Source of the DNA: Chrysophaeum taylorii
Lineage: Eukaryota; Sar; Pelagophyceae; Pelagomonadales; Pelagomonadaceae
Direction: 5' to 3'
Assembly: GCA_029834535.1 (NCBI GenBank)
Contig: JAQMWT010000038.1
Location: 62,001 to 126,000, forward strand
Length of the DNA stretch: 64,000 nt
Shown here: in pieces, positions 1 to 13,317 of the stretch
How positions within the stretch are numbered: the stretch's first letter is position 1
Layout: every line of letters begins with the position of its first letter
The notes under the pieces: model-generated
Database searches by the model: none
The model's input: the letters and a program-made list of their open reading frames with translations, nothing else
What the model was told of the DNA's origin: nothing
Made by a program: the position numbers and the translations under genes

Positions 1-220
1 CGTCGCCATCTCCGTGAATCTTCTTAAAGACGGACGCGAGCTCCTTGTCGATCAAGGCCTTGATCGCCGCCGGGGGCACCACCTTGACCGCGGTCGCCGC
101 GACGCGCTTCACCAAGGTGCCCTCCAGGATCGCGCGGTACACCGACCACGCCGCCTTGGCGACCACCGCCCAAAACACCACGCTTTGCACGCGACTTAGT
201 AGTAGCTGCTGCTGCTGCAT
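1..220 (-). CDS. N-terminus of an unidentified membrane-anchored protein (runs off the left edge)
   Basis: Reading leftward from an ATG at 220, 73 codons stay open until the window ends, so only the N-terminus is present. It starts with Met and four Gln, then a hydrophobic stretch containing SVVFWAVVAKAAW that could be a membrane anchor, then a basic and hydrophobic linker with two prolines and IDKELASVFKKIHGD. Codons are GC-rich like the other host genes. The anchor plus IDKEL-type linker faintly resembles the N-terminus of sphingosine-1-phosphate lyases; that is a guess from a short stretch. A CA dinucleotide repeat (about 244-263) lies just upstream, and a hAT transposon begins 86 bp upstream of the start, within the likely promoter. 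Confidence 0.55.
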   Translation of the reverse strand, partial: MQQQQLLLSRVQSVVFWAVVAKAAWSVYRAILEGTLVKRVAATAVKVVPPAAIKALIDKELASVFKKIHGDGD

Positions 221-305
221 TCGTTGGTCTTCTTGCCACACTTGCAACACACACACACACACCTTTGTGCTTGTTGAACAAGAGGAGAAATATTATTACA
301 AAAGT

Positions 306-3171
306 CACCGTTGTTGGGAATTTATTCACTCGCTTCACACTACTAGGTTCGCTGAATTTGGTTCACGAAATTTATTTTTTTCTTTCCAACAAGGTTCACT
401 TCACGTTCATTCACTTTGGCTGACGGCCTGACCCCCGTCTGATGAGAGCCAAGTCGAGCCGCGCTACCTGGAGGTGGAGGATAATGTCGATGATGAGGAG
501 GACTTTAAACGCGGTGTTAACAGAAGGAGGAAGTGAGCCGATTGCGACGTCGATGTTGTGACGTGGAACACGCCCGGCAACAAAACTGGACGATCAACAA
601 CCAGGTTTTTTTTTTCCAAGGTGTGGTGGGACTGCGTGCGAAAAACCGAAGGAAAATAAATCATCCTGACCACCGCGTTGACTGACCATTGGGAAGGCGA
701 CGACGCGTGTGCGTATCCGGTGCTGGGAGCACCTAAAGGTGACGAGAGTTTATTCAAGAAAGGCACGTGGCAGACGATCGGAGGAGGATTCGACGAGCTG
801 GGACGTCAACAGCTCACGAAGAAACAGAAGACAGACCAAGAAAAGGAGGGCGTTTTTTATGACGGCCGTGGGCGTTGTGGCAACCTCGAAGGGGAAATAT
901 CGGATATTACGAGATACTTCATGGCCATGCCCAGCCAGGCAAAAAAAGCACTCTTCCCTGATGGCGTTCTCGGCTCGCCACTACGTGTACACGTCGCAGC
1001 GATTTTTTCCAAGCGCACCTTTGACTGACGACGAAGATCATCGCAACCTAATAATCGAGGCGGCGTATTACCGCGGCGGTGGCGGGAAAGGCAAGCGCCC
1101 TCGTTCATGACTCGAAAGGCGCTGTTTGAATGAGTGGACGCGGAATATCATTGTTTTGTTGTTCGAATCTTGAAGCACGTCCTTACGGAGTGTTATTTAT
1201 GAAGCGGCTTTCGGCAATCCATTCGCCCAGGTGCTGCATGACACTCGAGGAAAACTTCAAGCGACAGGCCATTGGCCTATCCTTCATCTGGCCCGATTCG
1301 AGTGGCGTTGAGACGGTGTTCCCGCGTGGGCCTAGTTCCAGAACCGATTCTGGCACGGCTTCTCTGCTCCTCCGTTCTGTGGTCGCGGAGCGTGCGGGAA
1401 TCGATATCGATTTGGCGGCCGCAACCATTGTTCAAGACCGGGCTGCAATTCGCGTCGCCGAAGAATTTTTTGTTGAGTTCGAAGCGTGTGACATGCATGA
1501 TATATCTCAAAAATCTCGGCAGCGGCATGCGGCGACTTGACACGATCCAGAGGCAAGCAGGTGATTAATCCATTCCCAGCAGGCCAGGAGCTGCTGAACA
1601 GTGCCCACGATGGAGCCACGTACTTTTCTTCTTACGGCACACGTTTGAAGGATCTGCGTGCGCTTTTGCCATTACAGCCGGGGAAATAAATCCCCGAAGC
1701 TCAAGCTCGACCTCAATCAGACGAGGTTCCGGGCGCGATACCAACTTATTATTCGTTCCTTGCTGCGTATGCACCGCGTGCTCAAACTGTACACGGCGAC
1801 CAACATTGGATTACCCTGGACAATCAGTGATGAGCAATGGGTGGCGTTGGCTGAATTCGAGGCGATTTTTGCTATAACGGATGAGGCCGTTGTTTTCGTG
1901 CAACATGAACACTTATACCTGGGGGCGTGCGCCGCATTGATCAAGCACAACATGATCGAGTCTCTGCGAGCTGGGACGCTAGAAGTCATTGATCTCCCGA
2001 ACATAACTGCGAAATCCATGCCGCGTAAGACTGTCTCGATGTTGACGACCTCAGCGAGACCGGCAAAATCTGTCTTGAACGGGCTCTTCTCGAATGTGAG
2101 CGTCGGTTTTGTGGGAATAATGAAAACTACGTGCGTCACTTCAACTACGAATTCAACGATCGCGAGCAGATTACCTTCCTTCTTGATTTTCGGACTATCA
2201 ACTGCCGGCACCTGTCGTCCAATCAGAAAGCTCAGGCCAGGAAGTTGCTCAAGCAAGAATATGTGATTTACGCACGGACTGCATTCCACCACGAAAAGGC
2301 AAAGACTTCCTCCGAGTCTGCGCCGCCCTCCGAGCCTGCGCCTGACCGCAGCCTCTTGGCGGCACTCGACGCACCCGACGCTTGGGACGACGACATTAGT
2401 GGCGGCGTGCCTTCTTTTGTTATGCCTGAGAACCATGGAAAGAGCATTATCCTAAACTCGAGAAGAAGGATGAAGTCGGCTTCACAGCTCTGGCTGTGCT
2501 CGACGATGTTGAAAGCTGTATCGACCGCTCACCAAGGTGCAGTATGATTTCCTTCCGGACATGGAGAGAGCCTATAAGGGTTTTTTCAATTGGTACACAT
2601 GGCGCGCAGAGCTACTGCGAGCGCTGCCTGAGCATTGGAAATCTCGTCCTGACCGAGGGAAACACTTTGCTCAGCGCGGACGAGACGGACAAAGTTGCCA
2701 GTATACTGCGCATGAACAAGAATTTCATTTCGGCGGCCCGGATTAAGTACCCCTGGACCTCGGACACGAGACCGAGTTTTTCAAAAACGCCGGGATCTCC
2801 ATCCGCGAAGACTCTTTGGAGATGGAGGTTGATGAGGAAGAACCAGACGAAGATACCGAGGTCGTTCACATCGCCTAAAGTAAGAAACACTGAACCCCAT
2901 CCACGGCAACTCCTCCTTCGCCCCAAATCGCGAATGAATCTAAGATCACCAGACCTAGGCAATAGCGCGCGGGGGGCACGGAACTGGCGGGGCGCGGCAG
3001 GGACCGACGCTGGCGTTAAAAAAAAAAAAAAAAAAATGAAGTGGCGTTCACTTCACAAAGGTTCACGATGGCCACGTAGGGTGACGTGTTCACTTCAAAT
3101 CACTTCACCAATATTGAATCGCTGGTGAAGCGGTTCACGTTCACTTTCACTGAAGTGAATTCCCAACGCTG
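306..3171 (+). mobile_element. hAT-family DNA transposon, decayed
   Basis: The two ends are imperfect inverted repeats. The left end reads CACCGTTGTTGGGAATT, and the right end read from the other strand is CAGCGTTGGGAATTCACTTC, with the CAG start typical of hAT elements. Both ends are followed by scattered GTTCAC/TTCACTTCA motifs, like the subterminal repeats hAT transposases bind. A plus-strand hAT transposase remnant lies inside (about 1660-2730). I could not find a convincing 8-bp target duplication: ACAAAAGT on the left does not match TTCTTAAT on the right. The last two bases overlap the first two of the adjoining LTR, so one of those boundaries is uncertain. Apart from the transposase remnant, 430-1650 shows only short unconvincing reading frames. 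Confidence 0.75.
1658..2730 (+). pseudogene. hAT transposase remnant (frameshifted)
   Basis: Three successive segments in different frames look like consecutive parts of a hAT transposase. Around 1700-1960 a segment with TRFRARYQLIIRSLLRMH and later DEQWVALAEFEAI matches the TRW...W..L.E.I region of the RNase H-like fold. Around 2060-2290, in another frame, ITFLLDFRTINCRHLS resembles the conserved LLDPR...L segment. Around 2616-2727, in a third frame, ERCLSIGNLVLTEGNTLLS followed by ILRMNKNF matches the C-terminal hAT dimerisation motif (SERxFSxxG...T..R..L...L..N). At least two frameshifts separate these parts and no N-terminal zinc finger is recognisable, so the gene is dead. Family assignment rests on motif order, not on a database search. 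Confidence 0.7.
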
Positions 3172-3351
3172 TTCTTAATCATAAAGCAACAGCCGATCCT
3201 CAAGTCGTGAGGACCAGGCACGGAAGTTGTTTGTGGTTGTGTGGCGAGCGAACGGCCTTCCTCGTCCAGTGACTCGACCAAGAGCGCGGACGTGAGCGGC
3301 GAGCCCCTAGATGCGAAGGCGAGCCAGGTAGGCATAATTCCCATGACGCCA
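3170..3351 (+). repeat. 5' LTR of gypsy element 1
   Basis: This 182-bp direct repeat pairs with 13124-13317. It starts TGTTCTTAATC and ends TGACGCCA, obeying the TG...CA rule. The central stretch, including GGCACGGAAGTTGTTTGTGG and GAGCCCCTAGATGCGAAGG, is shared almost exactly; differences cluster near the two ends. The first two bases coincide with the last two of the hAT right terminus. Confidence 0.75.
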
Positions 3352-6300
3352 CAGGTGGTGGAGGAATACGAGATTCGAGCGACCATGTCGGTCGCAGCGG
3401 ACGAGTGCATCTTGCATTCTCTACACGGTCCGGACAAGCCAAGCGCGCCCTGATCAAGCGCGCCGACGAAGAGTTCGAGAGGGACCATCGCCGTGGGAAA
3501 GATCCCCGGCCGGATACGTTAGTCGTCGGAGGTGACGACGCGCGGATCGGTTCGAGACGACGCGCAACCCGGGTACCGCTGCCGCAGGCGAGCGGAGTGA
3601 GATCGCAACTCACTGAGGCATTGATTGCCGGGCAGAGACGGATTCTGCCGCCACCGGAACTGATAGATCAGTCGGTGGAAGACGCGAGCGGCGACGATAT
3701 TACGCGTGACGAGTGGAAGTCCTAGATTCGAAGGAGCACGAGAACGACGACGACTCGACCATTTTGGACCCGTTCAGACTTTGGCCGATTGGAGCGAGCC
3801 GAAGCCGACATGGAGGACGATGACGCTCCTGACGAGGAGATACGAGAAACTAAACCTTCAACAAGTCTTCGCGAGGGGACGAACGAACGGCATGATAATG
3901 ATGATGATGATGATGAGGAAGAAGAGCTGAAGCACAACGGCGATGAACCACCGAGGGCGCCGCCGGCGAGGCAACCGACAGCCCATCCAGAACGTGCGCG
4001 AGACGATGAACCACCGAGCGTTACAGAGATTTACGAAGCCCCATTTACGCGAGATACGCCGAGAAAATATGCGCGGACAAGAGATCCTCATCCAGCTGAT
4101 AGAAGAAGAGAATATACGGCGTGAATGGCTACACCGGAAGAAGATAGAAATAAAGCAACTGCGGCACGAACACGCTCGATTAGATGAGATACACGAACCC
4201 GAGTACGATGGTTGACCCGCGAGAGGGATGAGTTGCGTACGCCGAGTCGCTCGAGCGAGCGAGCAGTCCTGAGGGAGAATTCCGACCCTCGGAGGAACCG
4301 CCGCCTACGCGAACGCGCGCGACAGTTAGGACGCCGCGCGACGACGACGACGAGTCGTCCGAGATGGCCGAAACGTCGTTAAACTACGAGCGAGAGCCAT
4401 CCAAGTCGAAGGAGCTCACCCAAACCAAAATCCCCACAGGATCGGAGAATCTGACCGAAACGTCGTTAAACTGCGGGCCGAAGCCAACAACCGCTTCTGA
4501 CCCGGTGTCACCGTTTGTGGCACGATATGATTTGTCGTCAGCTGACACACAACCCTTGGTTTTGACGACGCGCCGTGCAGCCGATGACGCCCAAAGGAAT
4601 GGACCCGCCGCTGCTACGCTCGATGCTATGAGTCTACCTCCGGACATTCAAGTGGATGACACTTCGTCTCCACGATCGATCAACGATGCTGCGTCGCAGA
4701 GGATTATCTCGAACGATAAGCGCGCACCTGTTTACGCGCCCATCGAACGTCACCTTTTGGTGGCCATTTCTTGACAGATGTGACGTCGGGGACGACGCCT
4801 TCTTTTTTTGCAGGGCCCCCCGACGAACCGATTGCAGACGTTTTTGCATATACGTTTTGTTCTTTTTGACGATGGCAGACATTTCGCGTGCCGACATTTT
4901 TATTGACGAGGCGATTGGCGATATTTTAAGCGATGGGGCGAATGATAGGCAGAGTGAAGCGACCGAGAAAATGGATACGAAACCTGAAGAGGTGAAAAAC
5001 CTTATAATGCATGAACCGCCTTCGGAGCTCTGTGAAAGCCCTGGCGTATTACTCACGAACGAAGAGTTAAAAGATTTTCAGCCTGCATATGATGATGGCT
5101 ACGTGATAAAGAAAGATCCCGAACATACTATATGAGGGATGAGTATAGCTGCCGCCCGGAATCGAATTTGGATGGGACGATCAGCATGGATAAGAGGAAT
5201 ATGAGCGTACCGACGATATGGATACGAGCTCACTGTTTCCCAAGGAAGAAACCGCCAGATCGGAAAGAAGTGCGATTCCGACCCCGAGGCATGGGTTTAT
5301 TCGCCAACGGAGAGTTAATTTACGTTTGGTCGGAGTTTTGGCAAGAAGACGACTCATGTGTCGATGTTTCGATAGACGAGACGATTGAGGCAGTTCGGAT
5401 AGGCTTGGGAGCACCTGTCGCCTACACTGGCTACAGGGACAATCAAGAGATACTAGGACCTGCCGAACTGACGCCAGAGAGAGACAAAGATAACAAGAGC
5501 CCCAGTCGAAGTTCGCGCCGGCACAGACGACGCCGATCGCGCGACGACGAATACGACGGAGGCCGATACCAATATAATTTGGGTTCTTTGAGCGCTACGT
5601 TCGCGTTTACGACCCCTTACGGTCAACAGTTACCATTAGGAGTGATGATGTACCCGAACACGGACACCAACTCCGACGACGCAGCCAGCCGACGCCAATG
5701 CCGCGGCCGCATTCGAAGATCTTGCTCGCCCGCCGATGGACGAGCCACCCAGCGACGTGCTGACCAATCGTCGGTCTTTGGCACAGATTTATGAGCAGAT
5801 GTCGAGCGATGAACTCGAAGCTCCACGGTACTGGAAAGGCGATTCGGACTCGGAAGACGACGAAGCCGCACCTTGTGTGCCAGTGTCCTCGATTACGTTA
5901 CTCGACGAGTCGTCCACGGACGACCCACCGTTTGTTTTTGACGAGGAAGCCCTCGACGCTATCGGCTCAGCTTTGGATCCTCCAGAGATGACCTTTGGCG
6001 ACCGGACTGGCAGTGAGCCAGCAGCGCTAGCACGGATGATCATTCGACAGATGAGACGATGACCATTGCGAGTGATGCAGAAGACGACCTTACGATAGAG
6101 TTGACGTCGGGGACGACGCCATCTTTTCCTGCGGACCCCCCCCCAAACGGTTTCGGTTACGACGGATCGAGCCACGGATACACCGCCGGAAGAAATGGAT
6201 ACGAAATCGCATAATGCGTCGTCGGACGAGAAGCTACGTGCACGTTGCGAAGATGAAAGGGACGCGTCTCCAATCGAGCAATACCTGGATTTGTCACCGC

Positions 6301-8054
6301 CAGAAGAAGAGAGCAGTGACGGCGTTGTCGGAGTCGCTTGAAAGAAGCCACCAGAACGACCGCTCAGCTACGGAATCGAAGCCGCAGCCGACATGGAACC
6401 GATCGGCACCGACTGTGACGATCAACCGATGATGAATGAATATACGGATGCATTCTGGAAAGACGAAATGGGCGAGTTATGGGAGAGGTCCTTTGCTCCC
6501 GAGAACGCCGAAGATCGGGATCCCCTACCAGCATTGATTCCCTCCGAGATTGTCATGGAGGAAGAGCGGAAGGCACCAGATAAAGAGGCTGCCGCGAGCG
6601 CTGCGTCGATGACGCCGACGACAGATGATACGAGTGCTCAAGCCGCAGTGTCGATGCCCAACCCCGGCGACGAGCGAGTCAGAGACCAATGTTCTCACAC
6701 TTCGTTAACGCCGCGAGACGGCCAGACTATCGAAGATGATTTGGTTACCCTAAGTTGCTTGGATACGGGTACTCTTACGTTTATGGCCTGTCACATCTAC
6801 AGGAATCGTGACGGACCGAAATTCTCGACGACCATCGGTGTCGATGGAATGGCAGATGTTTCTTATATTTGCCGCCGCGAACTGGTCAGAAAGTTGGCCG
6901 AAAAAGATAAGTTGGCCAAAGATAAGCTGATTTTCGATGAAGGCGAGCTTCCGATCAAGCGTAAGCTGTACTGATCGGGGTTGAATCCGACGACGATCTA
7001 TCGTTGGATAGCGATCCGGGTTGCCGTCGCCGACGACATCGCTGCCCCCATTGTCGCTATTGTGGCCGACACCAACTATCTTTTCCTGTTTGGAGGACGC
7101 GATATCCGAGTTTTAGGAGCCGTCGTGGACTACCCTCACGATCGGATCTGTTTTTCATCGAACCCAAGTCGTCTACGGGCGCAAGAAGATTAAAGTCAAG
7201 GGTGAACGAGTCGATGCACCCATCGTGACCTTTCGATCTGTTTACGATCGAGACCCGATAACCGTGCCGATTTACAATCATCATCAGCGCGACGCATTTC
7301 GGCAGAGTCTCGACATGGTCAAGACTCGAGTTTACGCTCGTCTGAGCACGATTAAAGATCTCCGCAGCCCGCCGCCAGAACGAGCGGTAGCCTTGACGAC
7401 GCGCGGGCATTCTACGACCGAACTCTCCCCAGCTCGGGGAGAAGCCGCGCAGGAAGTGGTTGCTTACGCTTCGCGCGCGCTACAAATCAAGCCCGGTCGG
7501 ACTTGCAATTTACCGGTTATTTTGTCGAAGCCTATGGAAAAAGGACAGGTCTTCGTCGCTACGTTTGCTGAAAACGAGCAGTTGGGAATTGTCGAAGGGA
7601 TGTGTTCTTCTTGCGAAGAGCACGACAAGTCATCTGCTCGCGTGGCTGTTACTTCCACGCAAGAAGTGCCAACGGTCGTCACTCAAGGCGAGGTTCTCGC
7701 AATTGGCGATATCGTTCGGTACGAAGATGAGTTGAACGTTTTTTTCAGATCAACGAGCTTACGAAAGAATGTGAAGAAGGGTACGACAAGGGGAGCCTTT
7801 CCTTTCCTTCACCGTTTCCGTCGCTAGTCACTTGACGCGCTCTGACGAATCTCCCCTGCCGATGTTGCTGAGCACGGCGCAGAAGGACGCTCCAGCCGCT
7901 GCTGTGGGCGTGTCTTCCCCCGTACGACGACCCAAGCGAGACGACGATTTCGCTCGACGGTCTGAAGAATATGAGAAAATGTGCCGCGAGATCACCGAAG
8001 CAGAGATCCGCCGCCGATACGAAAAGGTTCATTGGCTTCCGATCACTTATCGCA

Positions 8055-8900
8055 AGGTGGTGATGCTGTTCAGTGGAGCCAGAGGCAGCACTTTAGGTCT
8101 CCAACGAGCCAACGAAATGTGTGGGACGTCGTTTCGAGTCGTGTTAGCACTCGATGCGTCGGACACCGCCAACAAGATCCACCGCAAGAATCTTCCGAAC
8201 ATTCCTGTGGTGCAGCACACGCTTTGTGGGCGCTATGTTACAACCTTACGGTTGATCGATTTTTTTTTACCTTACGCGGAAAGGTCGTCGTCGATGTGTA
8301 TCGAATCGTCACCCTGCGTACACTCCGCTCTGTGCAACTTGACTTCCAAAGATGTTGGGAAGGGAGTCACCGCCACCCACTGGACGATGAAATTGTGCAA
8401 GATGGCTGGTTTCTTCATGTGGTTGATAGAGCAGGTGGCCTCGATTATTACTTATGTTGCGCGTTTACACCCTTACGTGTACGTCGTCAATTTTTTACGA
8501 CATAACGCCCAGTTTGATGAGCTGTCGCGTGCGGTTGTTGGTTTCCAGCCATCCGCCCCATTTACGCGCAGTTCCCAAGACTTGCAAGAATATGCAACGA
8601 GAGTTCGCCGCTGCGCTTGGTTACGCAGACGAACGGCATTTACTTCAGATGAACAAACAATTTAGGATCATCACGAGCCGTGACAGACGCAGCTTATACC
8701 GTTACGCGTGTCCCACTTCGCGTAGGACCGCACCGTTCCGATTACAGATCTCTGAACCTGAAAATGACTTCGGAGTTGCTGACGATGCCCCTTGATTTTG
8801 ATTGGGCCCGCTTCTCCAGGACGACCTCGTTGAAACACTTGGCGTCCGTCGTGCCACCAGATACGATGGCTTTGTTGGTACCCGATCTGCACAACCCTGG
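8055..8900 (+). mobile_element. C5-cytosine DNA methyltransferase-like domain inside gypsy element 1
   Basis: The stretch has the order of landmarks of C5-cytosine methyltransferases: a SAM-binding motif I-like segment (FSGARGSTLGLQRAN), then VVLALDAS as the following acidic motif, a Pro-Cys pair in the position of the catalytic motif IV, an IEQV segment in the position of motif VI, and a late LASVVPPDTMALLV segment resembling motif X (IGN.VPP...). It lies between the protease-like and reverse-transcriptase parts and aligns along its length with the domain at 58.6-59.5 kb in element 2, which is easier to read. The domain belongs to the element and shares its fossil state. Known C5 methyltransferases transfer a methyl group from SAM to cytosine in DNA; activity here is not claimed. 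Confidence 0.65.
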
Positions 8901-11900
8901 GACCAACGATTTTCGCTTGAGCGGCGAGGCTTTGCCGTTCGCGTTGAGTCCTGTTGACCGACCGTTTGATTATTATTCGTAAATCGATGAAACCACCCTT
9001 CGTCACGTACAAGTTCCGCTACTAAAGACGCGCGCGCGTGTCGTAAGATGGGTGTCGACTGATGATCTCCAAGATCGCACCAGATGGAAACCTCCAGAGG
9101 TGCCTTTGCTTCCGCCTGCAACAGATGCGCCGGGTCGTCTCATGCTTCTTCTGCTGCCCCCCCCCCGACAACCAAATTTGGACGTTCCGCCAGATCCTGA
9201 GCGAGATCGGGAACCGAAGATTAAAAGAGCGAGCCGAGCGTTCGTGTCAAAGGCGAGAAGATCAACAAAAGCCACCCGGAAGTGAGACTAAAATATGAGA
9301 AAAAGTTCGACGTGCCATGGAAAGATGCGCCGCGCGATGCTGATGGTGCACCGCTGCCGCAAACTCCCGAGCATGTCAAGGATACCCCCGTTATGAAAGT
9401 GAAGATTCCTACGAAGGAAGAAGTTGACAAGGTTGTTCAGGAGCTTGGAATTCCTGACAATCCGCACTTAGATGACGATGCGAAGCTGATGCTCCGTCAC
9501 TGTGTGCAATATTCTTGGGCCTTTTTCGACCAGAGTATGAGACCTGTGGACTCGCCTCCTGTATCTCTACGATTCAAAGACGCGAATCCGCGACCCGATT
9601 AAGATGACGCCCTACCGACTGACGCATGCGAAGCTCGATTGTCTCCGCGAGCAGATCAGTGAGTGGTGTCGGGATGGAGTCATTCGCCCGGCCAACTCAC
9701 CTTGGGGCTTTCCGGTGTTGATGCTTCCCAAGAAAGGAAAGGATCAGAGATTGGAACGTCAAACGCGTTCCGTGCTGCAATTGACTTACGTCAGCTCAAC
9801 GATCAATAATTGGTCAACGACAGTTGGCCGAATATTCGACAAGACGATGCTTTAGCTTTTCTCGCCATGCGACGATGGCGGATATGCATCGATATCAGAT
9901 GGGGATACCACAACCTTCGGTCTGGATCCAGCAGCAGCGCAAGACGCTGTCACGATGGGTAGCCCACTTGGCGCTCATAGTTTCTTGCGATTACCTCTGG
10001 GTGTGAAGACGGCCGGAGCTCTTTTCTGCAAGCAAATGGCGAGCGACCTTTCGAAATGGATGTATCGAGACTTGGTTGCGTTTGTTGACGATATTATGAT
10101 GGGATCCAACGATCTTCATCGACATTTACAAGTTTTGATCGAGAAGTTATGTGTCATTTGGCACAGAGAGGGTACAGCGGTCGAACCGCAAAGTTCCACC
10201 TTCTCAAGGATGAGATAGAATTTCTGGGACACATTTCGACCCCAGAAGGCTTGAAGCCGAATCCGAAGACGCTGGAAGCACTCCAGAAGATGCCGATTCC
10301 AGGTACTTTACCGAATACTTCTCCGAAGACCCAGATACGCTCTTCCATCGGCATGAGTAATTACTGCCGGCGATATGTGAAATGCTACTCGAAGATTTTG
10401 GAACCGCTGAGACGATTATGTCTCGAAGGTGTAAAGTTCGAGTGGACGGTCAAAAGGCTTGGGATGCGATTATTGAAGCTTTGGTTGATTCCAGAGGAGT
10501 CTACCACCCCGATTATGATCTGCCCTTTCAGATCCGATCCGATGCTTCCAAGGATGGACTTGGAGCATATATCTTCCTGATTGCCGAAGTCAAGGACAAG
10601 GCAGGAAGAGTGACTCGAGAAGAGCGAGTGATTGAATACTGGAGCCGAGCCGTGCCGAAGGAGATGCGCAATTATGAGCCCCGTCGGCTGGAGCTGCTGG
10701 CTGTTATCCTTTCTCTGGAGCACTTTCGAGCCTACATCGAAGGGCATCGGACTGTTTTGGAGACCGATCACCGAGATTTGACGTTTTCGTACGTAAGGCG
10801 ACGCACGGACAGCTTGCTCGTTGGGCGATGCGCCTCGCCAATTTTGACCCCGAACTTGGCTACAAGCCGGGAAAGTCACCGGGAATGAGTATCCCTGACT
10901 GTCTCTCCCGCAATCCGATAGATCATGTCATCGAGACTGACGAGTTTGGAGAACCTTTGAACCACGCGTATTTAGTGTTCCAAGAGCTTCCCCGACCTGT
11001 TGATGACCGAGGAGTTCCCGTCTCCGGCTGCCACTTCATATTGTCGTTTGTTTCGACCGAACTGCCGGAAGACGAGGAAGAAGATCCCGAAACAGATCCG
11101 ATGAGATTGGCTACGTCTCGCGCTACGAGACAACGTCGGAAGAACCGCGTGCGCGATGAGCCGCAGCTCTTCAAGGACGCAGCCGCCTACAAGGATTATA
11201 TTGATATAATTCCCGATAATATGACGCTCGATGAGATCGCACGCGAGCAAGAGTCTGATGCTACTTAAGAGGATATTCGCTATCGGATGGCCAAAGGTCA
11301 GACGACGCGACGTTACCGAGCGAACGAACGATATGAAGTTGTGAAAGACATTCTTTACCGCATTTCTGCTGATTTGCACCCGATGATTGTGGCCCCTGCC
11401 ACGTTGCGCAAGCGCATTATTCGACTCTACCATGACACTCCGGTTAACGGTGGTCATACGGGACGTCACAGTACTGTCCAGGCTATCCAGGAACGATTTT
11501 GGTGGCCTCACGTGTCGAACGAAGTAGGAGTCTTCATTGCTGAATGTTTAGTTTGCCAGAAAGCTCGTACGCCTAAGCCGAAACGAGCTGGACTCTTGCA
11601 ACAGCCTGTCTACGATGGTGATGGCGCTGTTCTAAGCATGGATTTATTTGGACCATTGCCTAGCGCTTGTCCCGAGACGTATCTTCTAGTGTTTTTTGAT
11701 CCGTTCTCGCACTTCTTGATTTTGGATGTTCTGAACTACAAGACCGCAGAATCCGTGCTTGAGTCTTTCGTCATTAACATCTTCCTCTAAGGCTACTTGT
11801 CCCAGATGATTCGTACCGACAACGGTAAAGAGTTCGTGAACAAGTTGATGCGCGAGTTTTGCCATCTCTTCAACACGCGATACCAAACTACGATCCCCTA

Positions 11901-13123
11901 TCATGCCCAGTCGAACCCCCCTGCTGAGCGCGTGAACCGATTTATCAAGGCCTTCCTCCGTGCCTGCCTTCAGGGCCGGAACATCACGGATTGGCCCGAC
12001 TTTGCCCACTATATTGCGTTTTGCTACAACCGCAAGCTTATTCCAGGCACGCAGATTTCTCCCTTTATGCTACGCTTGAACCGTCAGCGGATGTTGCCGA
12101 CCGATTATACGCTTATGGATTTCGATACCAGACTGTTGCCAAAGACTCGCTCTGATGCAGTCGCTGAAACTCGTGAACGATTGAAGTATTATACGAAGAT
12201 CGTCCACGAAGCTCGCGATAAAGCTTTGAAGAAACAACGATTGGCTTACAACGCCGACCTTGTCGATGTCGAATACAAGGAAGGATCGCATGTTTTGCTC
12301 TACATTCCTTTCCTTCAGAACAAGCTTCGACCGGAATGGCGAGTGCCGTTTATTATCAAGGAACGCCCTTCCCCGGTCACCTATAGGATTGAGTCTCTCG
12401 ACTCTCCGCCCGAAGAACGACGTGTTCATGTTAGTCAGATCACGCCTGTGATGGTTCCCCCGATCGTTGATCAAGTCATCCGCAAACCCGAAGAAACCTT
12501 CCGTGATGATTATCAGCACGGTAAGTTTGTTGTTTTCTCCGGATTCCTGACCGAAAGCGCTCTGATTGGCGCAAGAAGATCTATGTTGCTGAAGTTTGCG
12601 AGCCTTACGAGTACCAGAATGATCGTGTTGCTCTACATTTCTATTCCGATTTGGGTCCGAACGACGATGTCGCTTATTTCAAGGCGACCTCTCACCTTTC
12701 GAACCGCAAGCTCAAGCCTGAGTACAAGGACGTTGACGGTCGCAGTTTCATCGACAAGTCCAAGATCTCGTCCAGCACAACTCCTTTTGTCACGGATTTC
12801 GCTCCGCACGAGATTGATGTGTTGGTCCCCAAGTTTACTTTACGCAGTGGTGGTCGAGTTCCCGAACCGATCATCACCCGCGTTTACAAGAAGATTCGTG
12901 CACGAGATGCTCGTAAGGCGACGAAGCCGCGCTCCTCGCGCTAGCCGCTCGCTGGGGCAGCTCGTATTCTCACCAGAAAGAAGAGTCCTGTGGTGGAAAC
13001 TCCCGCCTCCTAAGGCTTACCTCTCAATTATTCCACCCGCTTATCAGGGGCACCCACCCTACTCCGTTCTGATGATGTCAGTTTTCTCTATGACATCATC
13101 TTCCGTGATTTCTGTGATTCAAG

Positions 13124-13317
13124 TGTTCTTATTACAATCATAAAGCAAAACACCCGATCCTCAAGTTACTTTTTGCGGACCAGGCACGGAAGTTGTTTGT
13201 GGTTGTGTGGCGAGCGAACGGCCTTCCTCGTCCAGTGACTCGACCAAGAGCGCGGACGTGAGCGGCGAGCCCCTAGATGCGAAGGTGAGCCAGGTAGGCA
13301 TAATCCCCCTGACGCCA
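13124..13317 (+). repeat. 3' LTR of gypsy element 1
   Basis: This 194-bp repeat matches 3170-3351. It is followed directly at 13318 by a second copy of the hAT 3' region instead of by unrelated host DNA. Confidence 0.75.

Larger units (their letters stand above)
3170..13317 (+). mobile_element. Fossil Ty3/gypsy LTR retrotransposon carrying a C5-methyltransferase-like domain (element 1)
   Basis: Direct terminal repeats of about 182-194 bp begin TGTTCTTA and end GACGCCA. Parts in order: an acidic low-complexity gag-like region (about 3.7-6.7 kb), a divergent retropepsin-like segment (about 6.79-7.15 kb), a C5-cytosine-methyltransferase-like domain (about 8.06-8.9 kb), reverse transcriptase (about 9.6-10.2 kb), RNase H (about 10.5-10.9 kb), and integrase with an HHCC zinc-binding segment and a DDE-type core (about 11.3-12.05 kb), then a C-terminal tail. 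RT-RH-IN order fixes the Ty3/gypsy class. It is broken, with roughly ten interruptions. The LTRs are by eye about nine-tenths identical, so it is old but not ancient. No clear target-site duplication was found. Confidence 0.85.
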
